Shown here in pieces: positions 16,237 to 24,946 of a stretch of 64,000 nucleotides of DNA; the stretch's first letter is position 1; each line of letters starts with the position of its first letter. A model generated the notes under the pieces. That model worked only from the letters and a program-made list of their open reading frames with translations, did not search any database and was not told where the DNA came from. The stretch is taken from assembly GCF_000367365.1 (NCBI RefSeq), contig NZ_BARF01000085.1, positions 1 through 64,000 of the forward strand, read 5' to 3'. The position numbers were made by a program, and so were the translations under genes. The DNA is from Streptomyces prunicolor NBRC 13075 (GTDB lineage: Bacteria; Actinomycetota; Actinomycetes; Streptomycetales; Streptomycetaceae).

Positions 16237-17697
16237 ATGACCCAGCAGTCAGTGGAACCCAGGACCGCCGCCGAGGACTCGGGTGAAGGAACCCGCGTCC
16301 CGGCCGGCCGGTCCTGGCTCGACCGGTACTTCCACATATCCCGGCGGGGATCGACCGTCGCGCGCGAGGTGCGCGGCGGAGTCACCACCTTCATGGCGAT
16401 GGCGTACATCCTGCTGCTCAACCCCCTGATCCTGTCCGGCAAGGACGTCGCGGGTGACACCCTCGGCCAGAAAGGCCTGATCACCGCGACCGCGTTCGCC
16501 GCGGCCTTCACCACCCTCCTGATGGGCTTCGTCGGCAAGGTGCCGCTCGCCCTCGCCGCCGGACTCTCCGTCTCCGGTGTGCTCTCCTCGCAGGTCGCCC
16601 CGCAGATGACGTGGCCGCAGGCGATGGGCATGTGCGTGATGTACGGCGTGGTCATCATGCTGCTCGTCGTCACCGGCCTGCGCGAGATGATCATGAACGC
16701 GATTCCGCTCGCGCTGAAACACGGCATCACGATGGGCATCGGTCTGTTCATCGCGCTCATCGGCTTCTACAAGTCCGGCTTCGTGCACCAGGGCAAGGCG
16801 ACCCCGCTCACCCTCGGCCCGGCGGGTGAACTCACGGGCTGGCCCGTCCTGTTGTTCGCCGGCACCCTGCTCCTGATCTTCATGCTCCAGGCCCGCAACA
16901 TGCCCGGCGCGATCCTCATCGGCATCATCACCGGCACGGTCGTCGCCGCGATCCTGAACGCCGCCGGGGTCATCGACCCCAAGCAGTGGGCCAGCGGCGC
17001 CGCCCCCGAACTGCACGGCAGCGCGGTCTCGATGCCGGACTTCTCGCTCTTCGGCCATGTGGAGTTCGGGGGTTGGGGCAAGGTCGGCGCGATGACGGTC
17101 GGCATGATCGTGTTCACGCTCGTCCTGGCCGGCTTCTTCGACGCGATGGCCACCATCATCGGCGTCGGCACCGAGGCCCAACTCGCCGACGCCAAGGGCC
17201 GGATGCCGGGTCTGTCGAAGGCGCTGTTCATCGACGGCGCCGGCGGCGCGATCGGCGGCGTGGCGGGCGGCTCCGGCCAGACCGTCTTCATCGAGTCGGC
17301 GACGGGGGTGGGGGAGGGCGCGCGCACGGGCCTCGCCTCGGTGGTCACCGGCCTGTTCTTCGCCGCGTGCCTGTTCTTCACTCCCCTCACCGCGATCGTC
17401 CCGCAGGAGGTCGCGTCCGCGGCCCTGGTCGTCATCGGCTCGATGATGCTGATGAACGCCCGCCACGTGGACTGGGCGGACCGGGCCACCGCAATCCCTG
17501 TCTTCCTGACGGTAGTTGTGATGCCGTTCACGTACAGCATCACCGCGGGTGTCTCCGCGGGAGTCATCTCGTACGTCGCCATCAAGGCCGCCCAGGGCAA
17601 GGCGCGGGAGATCAGCCCCTTCATGTGGGGGCTGACGGTCATCTTCCTGGTGTACTTCGCCCTCAACCCGGTCGAGAGCTGGCTGGGCGTGCACTAG
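16237..17697 (+). CDS. NCS2-family purine (guanine/hypoxanthine) permease
   Basis: About 486 residues with 12-14 hydrophobic segments, of the AzgA/GhxP branch of NCS2: 'GGVTTFMAMAYILLLNPLIL' near the N-terminus, 'NAIPLALKHGITMGIGLFIALIGF', and 'GQTVFIESATGVGEGARTGLASVVTGLFF' with the conserved acid and glycine residues of the substrate site. It imports purine bases by proton symport, supplying the adjacent dehydrogenase. The ATG at 16237 has GGGAGA eight bases upstream; ATG 16222 is an alternative. It lies 155 bp after the dehydrogenase, so it may have its own promoter or be read through. Confidence 0.9.
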   Translation: MTQQSVEPRTAAEDSGEGTRVPAGRSWLDRYFHISRRGSTVAREVRGGVTTFMAMAYILLLNPLILSGKDVAGDTLGQKGLITATAFAAAFTTLLMGFVGKVPLALAAGLSVSGVLSSQVAPQMTWPQAMGMCVMYGVVIMLLVVTGLREMIMNAIPLALKHGITMGIGLFIALIGFYKSGFVHQGKATPLTLGPAGELTGWPVLLFAGTLLLIFMLQARNMPGAILIGIITGTVVAAILNAAGVIDPKQWASGAAPELHGSAVSMPDFSLFGHVEFGGWGKVGAMTVGMIVFTLVLAGFFDAMATIIGVGTEAQLADAKGRMPGLSKALFIDGAGGAIGGVAGGSGQTVFIESATGVGEGARTGLASVVTGLFFAACLFFTPLTAIVPQEVASAALVVIGSMMLMNARHVDWADRATAIPVFLTVVVMPFTYSITAGVSAGVISYVAIKAAQGKAREISPFMWGLTVIFLVYFALNPVESWLGVH

Positions 17698-17741
17698 CCC
17701 GCATCAACTACCCTTCCCCGCAACCCCGTTAGGAGACCGAG

Positions 17742-18893
17742 ATGCTGGACATCGCCGAAGAGCTGCACCGGTGGGTCGAGCAGGGCCGTGACTTCGCCGT
17801 CGCCACCGTGGTGGCTGTCGGCGGCAGCGCGCCCCGCCAGCCCGGCGCCGCCCTCGCGGTGGACACCGAAGGTACGGCGATCGGCTCGGTCTCCGGGGGC
17901 TGTGTGGAGGGCGCGGTCTACGAACTGTGCCAACAGGCGCTGGCGGACGGCGAAACCGTCCTGGAGCGCTTCGGCTACAGCGACGAGGACGCCTTCGCCG
18001 TCGGCCTGACCTGTGGCGGGGTCATCGACATCCTCGTCACACCGGTACGGGTCGGCGACCCCGCCCGCCCGGTGGTCACCGCCGCCCTGTCGACCGCGTC
18101 GAGCGGCGGCGCGGCGGCCCTGGCCCGGATCGTCTCGGGCCCAACTCCGTTGCGGGGCCGTGCGATCGTCGTCCACCCCGACGGTTCCTACGACGGCGGC
18201 TTCGGCGCCCACCCCGAACTGGACCGCACGGTCGCCGCCGAGGCCGGTGCCTATCTGGACGCGGGCCGCACCGGCACCGTCGAGATCGGCGAGCAGGGCT
18301 CCCGCTGCGGGGCCCCGCTCACGGTCCTGGTCGAGTCCTCGGTCCCGCCGCCCCGGATGATCGTGTTCGGCGCGATCGACTTCGCCTCCGCACTGGTCCG
18401 CGTCGGCAAGTTCCTGAACTACCACGTGACGGTGTGCGACGCCCGCCCCGTCTTCGCCACTCGGGCCCGCTTCCCCGACGCCGACGAGATCGTCGTCGAG
18501 TGGCCCCACAAGTACCTGGAGCGCACGGACGTCGACGCCCGCACGGTCCTGTGCGTCCTGACCCACGACGCCAAGTTCGACGTACCCCTGCTCCAGCTCG
18601 CGCTGCGCCTCCCGGTGGCGTACGTCGGCGCGATGGGTTCCCGGCGCACCCACCTCGACCGCAACGAGCGGCTGCGCGAAGTCGGCGTCACGGAAATGGA
18701 GTTGGCCCGCCTGCGATCCCCGATCGGGCTCGACCTCGGCGCCCGTACGCCCGAGGAGACGGCCCTGTCGATCGCCGCCGAGATCGTCGCCAACAGGCGT
18801 GGCGGCACCGGCATTTCACTCACCGGGGCGCATACGCCGATCCATCGCGACGCGACATCGCTGCCCGCCGGACGGATCGGCTCGGTGGCCTGA
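17742..18893 (+). CDS. xdhC: XdhC/CoxF-family molybdenum enzyme maturation factor
   Basis: 383 residues. The N-terminal XdhC_CoxI domain has 'ATVVAVGGSAPRQPGAALAV', 'GSVSGGCVEGAVYE' and 'LTCGGVIDILV' with the cysteines that hold the cofactor; the C-terminal Rossmann domain has 'MIVFGAIDFASALVRVGKFLNYHVTVCDARPVFA' and 'YVGAMGSRRTH'. XdhC binds the molybdenum cofactor, helps sulfurate it and inserts it into xanthine dehydrogenase. AGGAGA sits six bases before the ATG, 44 bp after the permease, consistent with one purine catabolism transcript. It is the only such factor in the window, although a second molybdenum hydroxylase occurs at 56.7-60.4 kb. Confidence 0.92.
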   Translation: MLDIAEELHRWVEQGRDFAVATVVAVGGSAPRQPGAALAVDTEGTAIGSVSGGCVEGAVYELCQQALADGETVLERFGYSDEDAFAVGLTCGGVIDILVTPVRVGDPARPVVTAALSTASSGGAAALARIVSGPTPLRGRAIVVHPDGSYDGGFGAHPELDRTVAAEAGAYLDAGRTGTVEIGEQGSRCGAPLTVLVESSVPPPRMIVFGAIDFASALVRVGKFLNYHVTVCDARPVFATRARFPDADEIVVEWPHKYLERTDVDARTVLCVLTHDAKFDVPLLQLALRLPVAYVGAMGSRRTHLDRNERLREVGVTEMELARLRSPIGLDLGARTPEETALSIAAEIVANRRGGTGISLTGAHTPIHRDATSLPAGRIGSVA

Positions 18894-18903
18894 GCGGCGC
18901 GGT

Positions 18904-21087
18904 TCAGCGCCCCGCGGGCGGCCGTACCGAGAACGCCGTGTCGCCCGCCACGGCCACGAGCGCGTCCTTGACGAGTACGGCGTACGGCGTGGTGTCGTCC
19001 GTGGAGTCGCCGGCGTTCGCCAGTGCGGACGTACGCCACTCGACGGCTCCGGTGCTCCGGTCCAGGGCCAGCAGACGGCCGAACTGGTTCGAGAAATAGA
19101 GCCTGTCGAACTTCGCCGACAGTACCGGCGTCGACAGGTTCTCGGTGTCCGTCCCCCGCTGCCAGAGCCGCTTGCCGTCGGCCGCGCGGACGGCGGTGAC
19201 CGTGCCGTTCGGGCGGACGAGGTAGATCACGTCCTTGACCAGGGTGGCCGTGCCGCGAGTGGCGGCGGGCAGGGCGATCCGCTGGATCGCGCCGGTGCTC
19301 GGGTTCACCCGGTCGAGGGCGGTGTACAGCTGGTCCGGGCCGCTGCCGAAGACCTCCGGCGCCAGCTTCGGCACGAGGAACAGCGCCCGGCCTTCGTCGA
19401 CGCCCAACGGCAGTGCCCCCGTGGGCAGTTCGGCGATCTTTCGCTGCGCGCCGGTGGCGGGGTCGAGGCGTACCAGGACGAAGTCGCTCTGGGAGGGATC
19501 GTCCTCGACCGTGCAGACGGCGTACGGGGCGCCGCCCAGCGCCGTCGGAGTGCAGGAGTTCCCGAGGTTCGACCAGATGGGCGCGGTCCACAGCCGACGG
19601 CCCGACGCGTCGTAGGCCACGAACCTCGTCGCGTCCGTGTCCATCGCCAGGATCCCGCCGTCGAACAGGACCGGGTCCGTGTCGTCCCTGATCGGGTGGA
19701 GCCACAGCCGGGTGCCGGTCTTCGCGTCCAGGGCGACCAGGCGCCGGGTGATGAAGGTGTCGTTCGAGTCGGGCTTGTCGTAGGTGTAGACGCGCCCGTC
19801 CCGGACGCCGATGGGGAGCGAGGTCTCGGGGCTGCTGCCCGACCGCCAGCGGACCCGGCCCGAGGCGGCGTCCAGCGCGGTGACCGTGGCGCCCGTACCG
19901 GCGCAGTACACGGTGCTGCCGCCCGCCAGGCAGCCGGACTGGGTGTAGTCGAGGGGATCGCCGGTCTGGGCGGTGAGCAGGCTCGCCCGCCACGGCTTCC
20001 AGCCGGTGGGCAGGGACACGGCGGCGGGGGACGCCGAGGACGTGGACGCGGCGGGCGTGCCCGAGTCCGTGTCACGGTCCGACACCCAGTGCAGGGTCGT
20101 GAGACCGAGGGTGGTCACGGCGAGTGCGGTGGCGAGGGCGATGACCAATCGCCGGGTTCGGCGCGGGCGTTGCCCGTTGTCGGGGACGGTCGCCGGGGTG
20201 GGAGTGGCCGGGCGGGGGCGGGCGGTTCTCGGGAGGCCCGCCGCCGTGGCCGCCCCGGACCAGGACCAGGACCCGGTCTCGTTCTCGGGCAGGGTCAGCA
20301 ACATGCCGTGCAGTTCCGGCAGTTGGGGGCGGGCCGTCGCCTCCTTGTCGAGGCAGCGCTCGGCGATGCTCCGCAGCGGCTCGGACACGCCCTCCAAGCG
20401 GGGCTGCTCGTGCAGGACTTGATAACCCGTCAGGTACGGGCTGGCGCCGTCGAAGGGGCGGTTGCCGGTGGCCGCGTACACGAGCAGGGAGCCCAGTGAG
20501 AAGACGTCGGAGGCGGCCGTGACGTCCCGGGGCGCGGCGAACTGCTCCGGGGACATGAAGGGCGGGGTGCCGATCAGGCGGCCGGTGACGGTGAGGGTCT
20601 GGTTGTCGGCGGCGCGGGAGATGCCGAAGTCGATGACGCGCGGGCCGTCCTCGGCGAGCAGCACGTTGCTCGGCTTCAAGTCCCGGTGCACGACGCCCGC
20701 TTGATGGATGTCCCGCAGCGCCTCGACCAGTCCCAGGGCGAGTGTGCGCAGGGCGCGGCCCTCCAACGGGCCGTCCTTCTCGACGACTTCGGCTAGGGTG
20801 CGGCCGGGCACGTAGAGCGTGGCCATCCAGGGGACTTCGGCGTCGGCGTCGGCGTCCACGACGGGCGCGGTGAAGGCGCCGCTGACGCGGCGGACGGCTG
20901 CGATCTCCTGCCGGAAGCGGGCCCGGAACTCCTCGTCCAGGGCGTACTGCGCGTGCACGACCTTGACGGCGACCTGCCGTCCCGAGGCCGACCGCCCGAG
21001 ATACACGACGCCCATCCCACCACTGCCGAGCCGGTCGAGCAGCGCGTAGCCGCCTATGGTCTCCGCGTCCCCGGGGCGAAGCGACAT
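18904..21087 (-). CDS. PASTA-less Ser/Thr protein kinase with PQQ-type beta-propeller sensor
   Basis: 727 residues. The kinase domain (about 12-270) shows the glycine loop 'GSGGMGVVY', lysine in 'QVAVKVV', catalytic 'HRDLKPSNV', 'IDFG' and the activation segment 'GTPPFMSPEQ'. A Pro/Thr linker leads to one membrane helix ('LVIALATALAVTTLGLTTLHWV', about 312-333). The extracytoplasmic part of about 390 residues contains repeated 'vtALDaasGrvRW' and 'LVALDAKTGTRLWLHP' units of a PQQ-like propeller. The kinase probably senses an extracellular or envelope ligand through the propeller. It converges on xdhC with a 10-bp gap; GGAAAGG precedes the ATG. Confidence 0.93.
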   Translation of the reverse strand: MSLRPGDAETIGGYALLDRLGSGGMGVVYLGRSASGRQVAVKVVHAQYALDEEFRARFRQEIAAVRRVSGAFTAPVVDADADAEVPWMATLYVPGRTLAEVVEKDGPLEGRALRTLALGLVEALRDIHQAGVVHRDLKPSNVLLAEDGPRVIDFGISRAADNQTLTVTGRLIGTPPFMSPEQFAAPRDVTAASDVFSLGSLLVYAATGNRPFDGASPYLTGYQVLHEQPRLEGVSEPLRSIAERCLDKEATARPQLPELHGMLLTLPENETGSWSWSGAATAAGLPRTARPRPATPTPATVPDNGQRPRRTRRLVIALATALAVTTLGLTTLHWVSDRDTDSGTPAASTSSASPAAVSLPTGWKPWRASLLTAQTGDPLDYTQSGCLAGGSTVYCAGTGATVTALDAASGRVRWRSGSSPETSLPIGVRDGRVYTYDKPDSNDTFITRRLVALDAKTGTRLWLHPIRDDTDPVLFDGGILAMDTDATRFVAYDASGRRLWTAPIWSNLGNSCTPTALGGAPYAVCTVEDDPSQSDFVLVRLDPATGAQRKIAELPTGALPLGVDEGRALFLVPKLAPEVFGSGPDQLYTALDRVNPSTGAIQRIALPAATRGTATLVKDVIYLVRPNGTVTAVRAADGKRLWQRGTDTENLSTPVLSAKFDRLYFSNQFGRLLALDRSTGAVEWRTSALANAGDSTDDTTPYAVLVKDALVAVAGDTAFSVRPPAGR

Positions 21088-21233
21088 CCGCCGGTCACCT
21101 TTCCTGATTCCGTTGCCCGGAAGGGCCGTTCAGGACCATCACACTAGAGCGTTGGCGACGGTCGCCGGACCTCGAGATCGGGCCTGCGGGAAATGAGTTG
21201 CGGGCCCGGGGCGCCCCGATCTTCCATGGGCGC

Positions 21234-21875
21234 ATGGTGTCCACCGACCGACTCGTCGCCTTCGCGGCCCTGTCCTTCCTGCTGATCATCGTCCCCGGCC
21301 CCAGCGTGCTGTTCGTGATCGGACGGGCGCTGGCCCACGGCCGCCGGGCCGCGCTGACCACCGTGCTCGGCAACACGCTCGGCGCCTATCTGCTCGTCGT
21401 GGCGGTGGCACTGGGCATCGGTTCGCTGGTGGAACGCTCGGTGCTCGTCTTCACGGCACTGAAGCTCGCCGGCGCCGCCTACCTGGTGTACCTCGGGGTG
21501 AAGGCGTGGCGTCAACGCGGTTCGCTGCGGGCCGCGTTCGCCGGTGAGGAGGCGGCCCCGCACAGCGGTCTGCGCACCCTGTGGGAGGGGTTCGCGGTCG
21601 GGGTGGCCAACCCCAAGACGATCGTGTTCTTCGCCGCCGTACTGCCCCAGTTCGTGGACCGCGAACAGGGCCACGTCACCAGCCAGATGCTGCTGCTCGG
21701 CCTGGTCTTCAACCTCATCGCCGTGGCCTCGGACAGCGTGTGGGGGCTGGTCGCCGCCACCGCACGCGACTGGTTCGCACGCTCACCCCGCCGACTGTCC
21801 GCGGTGGGCGGCATCGGCGGCCTCACGATGATCGGCCTGGGAGTGACGGTCGCGGCGACGGGCCGTAAGGACTGA
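21234..21875 (+). CDS. LysE/RhtB-family amino acid exporter
   Basis: 213 residues with about six hydrophobic segments. The family hallmark 'LLIIVPGPSVLFVIGRALAHGRRAAL' is near the N-terminus, followed by 'LKLAGAAYLVYLGVKAWR' and 'FAVGVANPKTIVFFAAVLPQFVD'. It probably exports amino acids or a related metabolite. The ATG at 21234 gives the standard 'MVSTDRLVAFAALSF' start; an upstream in-frame ATG at 21198 would add 12 non-conserved residues. It is divergent from the kinase. Its stop codon lies inside the first unit of a tandem repeat that fills the gap to the next gene. Confidence 0.88.
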   Translation: MVSTDRLVAFAALSFLLIIVPGPSVLFVIGRALAHGRRAALTTVLGNTLGAYLLVVAVALGIGSLVERSVLVFTALKLAGAAYLVYLGVKAWRQRGSLRAAFAGEEAAPHSGLRTLWEGFAVGVANPKTIVFFAAVLPQFVDREQGHVTSQMLLLGLVFNLIAVASDSVWGLVAATARDWFARSPRRLSAVGGIGGLTMIGLGVTVAATGRKD

Positions 21876-21956
21876 GGTTGTAAGAACTGACGCCCTAAGG
21901 ACTGCCTCCGTAAGGATTGACAACCGTAAGGATTAACAACCGTAAGGATCGACTGC
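21864..21956. repeat. Six-unit tandem repeat beginning at the LysE stop codon
   Basis: Six units of 14-16 bp with consensus CGTAAGGAYTRACAAC. The last three (21909-21924, 21925-21940, 21941-21956) are exactly 16 bp each and differ at few positions. The first unit includes the last codons and TGA of the exporter gene, so the array seems to have grown outward from the 3' end of the gene. Confidence 0.85.
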
Positions 21957-21957
21957 G

Positions 21958-22398
21958 CTACGACCGTCGCAGCAGCCCGTTCACCGCCCGCCCGAACATC
22001 GACCGCGCCGCCCACCGCAGCGGCCCGTCGAGGAGACGCGGCAGGAAGCGGACCTGCAGCTCCTCCTCCCACACCACGCGGCTACGGCCCCCCGGCCCCG
22101 GCCGGACCTCGATCTCCGCCCAGCCGGTGACGACCCGCCCCCGCTTTTCCAGCCGTACCAGACCCGGCTCGTCCTGCGTCGGCGGTCGCCACACGGTGAC
22201 CTCCATCCGGTCGTCGAAGGCGAACGGCCCGAGACCCGAGCGGGCCACGAAGACCGTGCCCTCACCGGTCGGCGGCGGAGTGACCACGGTGACCCTGGTC
22301 AGCGGGACCACGTCGGCATGGCGTGGCCACTCCGTCAACCGGCGCCACGCCTCCTCAAGGGGAAGCGGGGCTGTGCGTTCGAGACGGAAGTTGACCAT
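21958..22398 (-). CDS. SRPBCC (START-like) family protein
   Basis: 146 residues. 'MVNFRLERTAPLPLEEAWRRLTEWPRHADVVPLTRVTVV' is a typical start of a polyketide cyclase/dehydrase (SRPBCC) fold, with the predicted hydrophobic pocket strands 'VVWEEELQVRFLP' near the C-terminus. These small soluble proteins bind hydrophobic ligands; no specific ligand can be inferred. It converges on the LysE gene, with the tandem repeat filling the gap. No strong ribosome site precedes the ATG. Confidence 0.82.
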   Translation of the reverse strand: MVNFRLERTAPLPLEEAWRRLTEWPRHADVVPLTRVTVVTPPPTGEGTVFVARSGLGPFAFDDRMEVTVWRPPTQDEPGLVRLEKRGRVVTGWAEIEVRPGPGGRSRVVWEEELQVRFLPRLLDGPLRWAARSMFGRAVNGLLRRS

Positions 22399-22600
22399 GT
22401 GTGGATCGTAGAGAACGCTTCTTGATCGACGGTACTTTCACCGGCGGCTCACACCCTTGGCCTAGCGGTTCACAGGTACGCGGACGTACACCGGACGGCC
22501 GCCCCGAGTTTCCCCGCGTCCCGGCCGGAGCGGGCGCCTCCCCCCTACGCTTTCTCCCATGGGCGGGCATCCCGCCTGCCCGCAGGGGGAGTTGGTCGTC

Positions 22601-23611
22601 ATGCCACTGAAGGCCTACGGCGTACTGATCACGCGCGCGGTGGACACGAGGCGCGAGGGCGCCGCCGGTACACCGCACTACCAGATCCATCTCACGGACG
22701 ACGCGGGCACGCATTTCCGGGCCGCGGTCAACGTCCTGTCCGCCGAGCGGCCCTCCGAGCTGCTCTACCTCGTCAGCGAGGACTTCCACCACCCGGTCAC
22801 CGCCCGCCTGGAGGGCCTCCCGAGCGGCTGGAACACCCTGCTGCCCGGACCCGGCGGCCCGAACCTCGACTTCGTGCGCGGCAACCTCTTCGACCCGGCA
22901 CAGCTGCGCACGCTCCCGCCGGACGCGAGCGGCCCCGACAACGACCTCGCCGACCTCCTCGACCACTACGTACGACGCGCGGTGGACGACCTGGAGGCCC
23001 GGCTGTACGTCTTCGGCGAGCGCTTCGGCCCCGAACCGACCGTCAAGGACAAGGTGTTCGGCTTCCTGCCCGGCAACGGCGTCCACGACATCCACATGAA
23101 CCAGGGCAACAGCCGCCGCTTCAGCGGCGACGACGGGGTCTGGCAGGACGGCGGCCTCCTCATCCACTTCCCGGCACAGTCCCGCTGGGTCGGCATCTTC
23201 CTCGCCTTCCAGAGCCAGTCCTGGCACACCGACGACACCACCGGCCACACCCTGGAGGACACCGACGGTTCGCGCCCCGACCCCGGCAGCCGGCCCGTCC
23301 GCGTCGTAGCGGCCCTGGTCAACCCGCGCGGCCCGGCACCCGAACCGGAGAGCGTCACCCTCCTCAACGCCTCGCCCGATCCGCTGGACCCGACCGGCTG
23401 GCGCGTCCGGGACCGGCTGGGCCACTCCTGCGCGGTACCGCCCGGCCCCCTCGCCCCGGGCGCCACCCTGCTCGTCCCGCTCACCGACGGCGTCCAACTC
23501 GGCAACCAGGGCGGCGAGATCACCCTCCTAGACGCGAACGGCCTGAAGGTGCACGGCGTTTCGTACACCGCCGAGCAGGCCGCGCGGGAGGGGTGGACGG
23601 TGGTGTTCTGA
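22601..23611 (+). CDS. DUF2278 protein with C-terminal lamin-tail-like domain
   Basis: 336 residues from the ATG at 22601 (GGGGGAG upstream); an earlier in-frame ATG adds 14 residues including the ribosome site. Residues about 1-215 match the DUF2278 pattern: 'MPLKAYGVLITRAVDTRREG', 'HYQIHLTDDAGTHFRAAVNV' and 'NGVHDIHMNQGNSRRFSGDDGVWQDGGLLIHFP'. Residues about 240-336 ('VTLLNASPDPLDPTGWRVRDRLGHSC...QGGEITLLDANGLKVHGVSYT') look like a lamin-tail (LTD) beta-sandwich, a module often paired with secreted hydrolases. No signal peptide is seen. Function is unknown; the HxH and aspartates could bind metal. Confidence 0.8.
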   Translation: MPLKAYGVLITRAVDTRREGAAGTPHYQIHLTDDAGTHFRAAVNVLSAERPSELLYLVSEDFHHPVTARLEGLPSGWNTLLPGPGGPNLDFVRGNLFDPAQLRTLPPDASGPDNDLADLLDHYVRRAVDDLEARLYVFGERFGPEPTVKDKVFGFLPGNGVHDIHMNQGNSRRFSGDDGVWQDGGLLIHFPAQSRWVGIFLAFQSQSWHTDDTTGHTLEDTDGSRPDPGSRPVRVVAALVNPRGPAPEPESVTLLNASPDPLDPTGWRVRDRLGHSCAVPPGPLAPGATLLVPLTDGVQLGNQGGEITLLDANGLKVHGVSYTAEQAAREGWTVVF

Positions 23612-23721
23612 CCAACTGGGCCACCCTGCCCGGAAGTTCCCTACCGCACCCGCACACCCCTACGGCACGATGAGCCCGACCCGCACCGCACCGCATCACG
23701 CAACCGGCCGGAGGGTGTCCC

Positions 23722-24945
23722 GTGGACCGCGAACTGCACGCCAGGCTCGACGACTTGCAGTGCGACCCGTACCCGCACTACACCCGGGCACGGCAGACCG
23801 AGGGACTCACGCACCTCGCCGAACTCGACGCCTGGCTCGTGGCCCGGGACGCCGACGTACGCGAAGTCCTGCGCCGCCCCGAGGACTTCTCCTCGTCGCC
23901 GGCCCTACGGCCCGACGTACTGCCGGCGCCCGCAGCGCTCGCCGTCCTCGGCGGCGGGTTCGGCGGGCGGCCCGTCGTCGTCACCGCGGACGGCGCGCAG
24001 CACCAGCAGTTGCGCGCGCCCATCGTCCGCGGCCTCTCACCGGCCCGCGTCACCGCCGTCCTGCCCTACGCCGCCGAGCGCGCCGCCGCCCTCGTCGACA
24101 CGTTCGCCAAGGACGGGCACGTCGAGTTGATGTCGGCGTACGCCAGGCGGCTCCCCGGCGAGGTCGTCGGGAGGATCGTGGGCCTCGACCCCGCCGACGT
24201 GCCCGGGGTCGTCCATGGCGGCCACCGCGCCGAGGAGTTGCTCTTCCGCCCGCTGGAGGAGGACGAGCAGATCGCCGCGGCCGAGGACGTCGTCGCGATG
24301 CAGTACACCCTCGACCGGTACGTGCTGGAGCGGCACGCACAGCCCCGCGAAGACCTCGGTACGGAACTGATCGCCTCGGTGACCGAGGAGGCGGACGGCG
24401 GCGACCTCACCCTGGAGCACCGGCACCAACTCGTCGCCCATCTCCAGAACTTGTTCATCGCCGGTCACCTCACCACCACCGCGCTCATCGGCACCACCGT
24501 CCTGCATCTCCTCCGGCACCCGGACCAGTGGGAGCTGCTGTGCGCCGAGCCCGAGCGCATCCCCGCCGCGATCGAGGAGGCGGCCCGCTACGACACCGCG
24601 CTACAGGGCTTCCGCAGGGTCACCACCCGGCCGCTCGTCCTCGCCGGCACCGAACTCCCCGCCGGAGCACCGCTGTTCATCGCCTTCGGCGCGGCCAACC
24701 GTGACGAGAGGCGCCATGCGCGCGCCGACACCTTCGACATCACCCGCACCCCGAACCGCCACCTCGCCTTCGGCTTCGGCGTGCACAGCTGCCCCGGCTC
24801 CCAACTCGCCCGCGAACAACTCCGCCTCACCCTGGTGGAGTTGACGACCCGCCTGCCCGGTCTACGGCTGGCGGAGGACCGTCCGGTCACCATGCGGCCG
24901 ACGATGATCCACCGTTCCCCGTACGCCCTGCACCTGGCTTGGTGA
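23722..24945 (+). CDS. Cytochrome P450
   Basis: 407 residues starting at GTG with GGAGGGTG upstream. The I-helix is 'LFIAGHLTTTALIGT' (oxygen-binding Ala-Gly...Thr-Thr, about 245-258), the ExxR pair lies in 'IEEAARYD', and the heme-thiolate loop is 'FGFGVHSCPGSQLARE' with the axial Cys at about 356. The soluble class I bacterial form needs a ferredoxin and reductase, neither of which is adjacent. The substrate is unknown; the absence of biosynthetic neighbours suggests a stand-alone monooxygenase. It ends one base before the stop of the converging deacetylase gene. Confidence 0.92.
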   Translation: MDRELHARLDDLQCDPYPHYTRARQTEGLTHLAELDAWLVARDADVREVLRRPEDFSSSPALRPDVLPAPAALAVLGGGFGGRPVVVTADGAQHQQLRAPIVRGLSPARVTAVLPYAAERAAALVDTFAKDGHVELMSAYARRLPGEVVGRIVGLDPADVPGVVHGGHRAEELLFRPLEEDEQIAAAEDVVAMQYTLDRYVLERHAQPREDLGTELIASVTEEADGGDLTLEHRHQLVAHLQNLFIAGHLTTTALIGTTVLHLLRHPDQWELLCAEPERIPAAIEEAARYDTALQGFRRVTTRPLVLAGTELPAGAPLFIAFGAANRDERRHARADTFDITRTPNRHLAFGFGVHSCPGSQLAREQLRLTLVELTTRLPGLRLAEDRPVTMRPTMIHRSPYALHLAW

Positions 24946-24946
24946 C

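Noticed and set aside
21864..21956. Possible CRISPR array
   Set aside because: Units are contiguous with no unique spacers and only 14-16 bp long; this is a simple tandem repeat.
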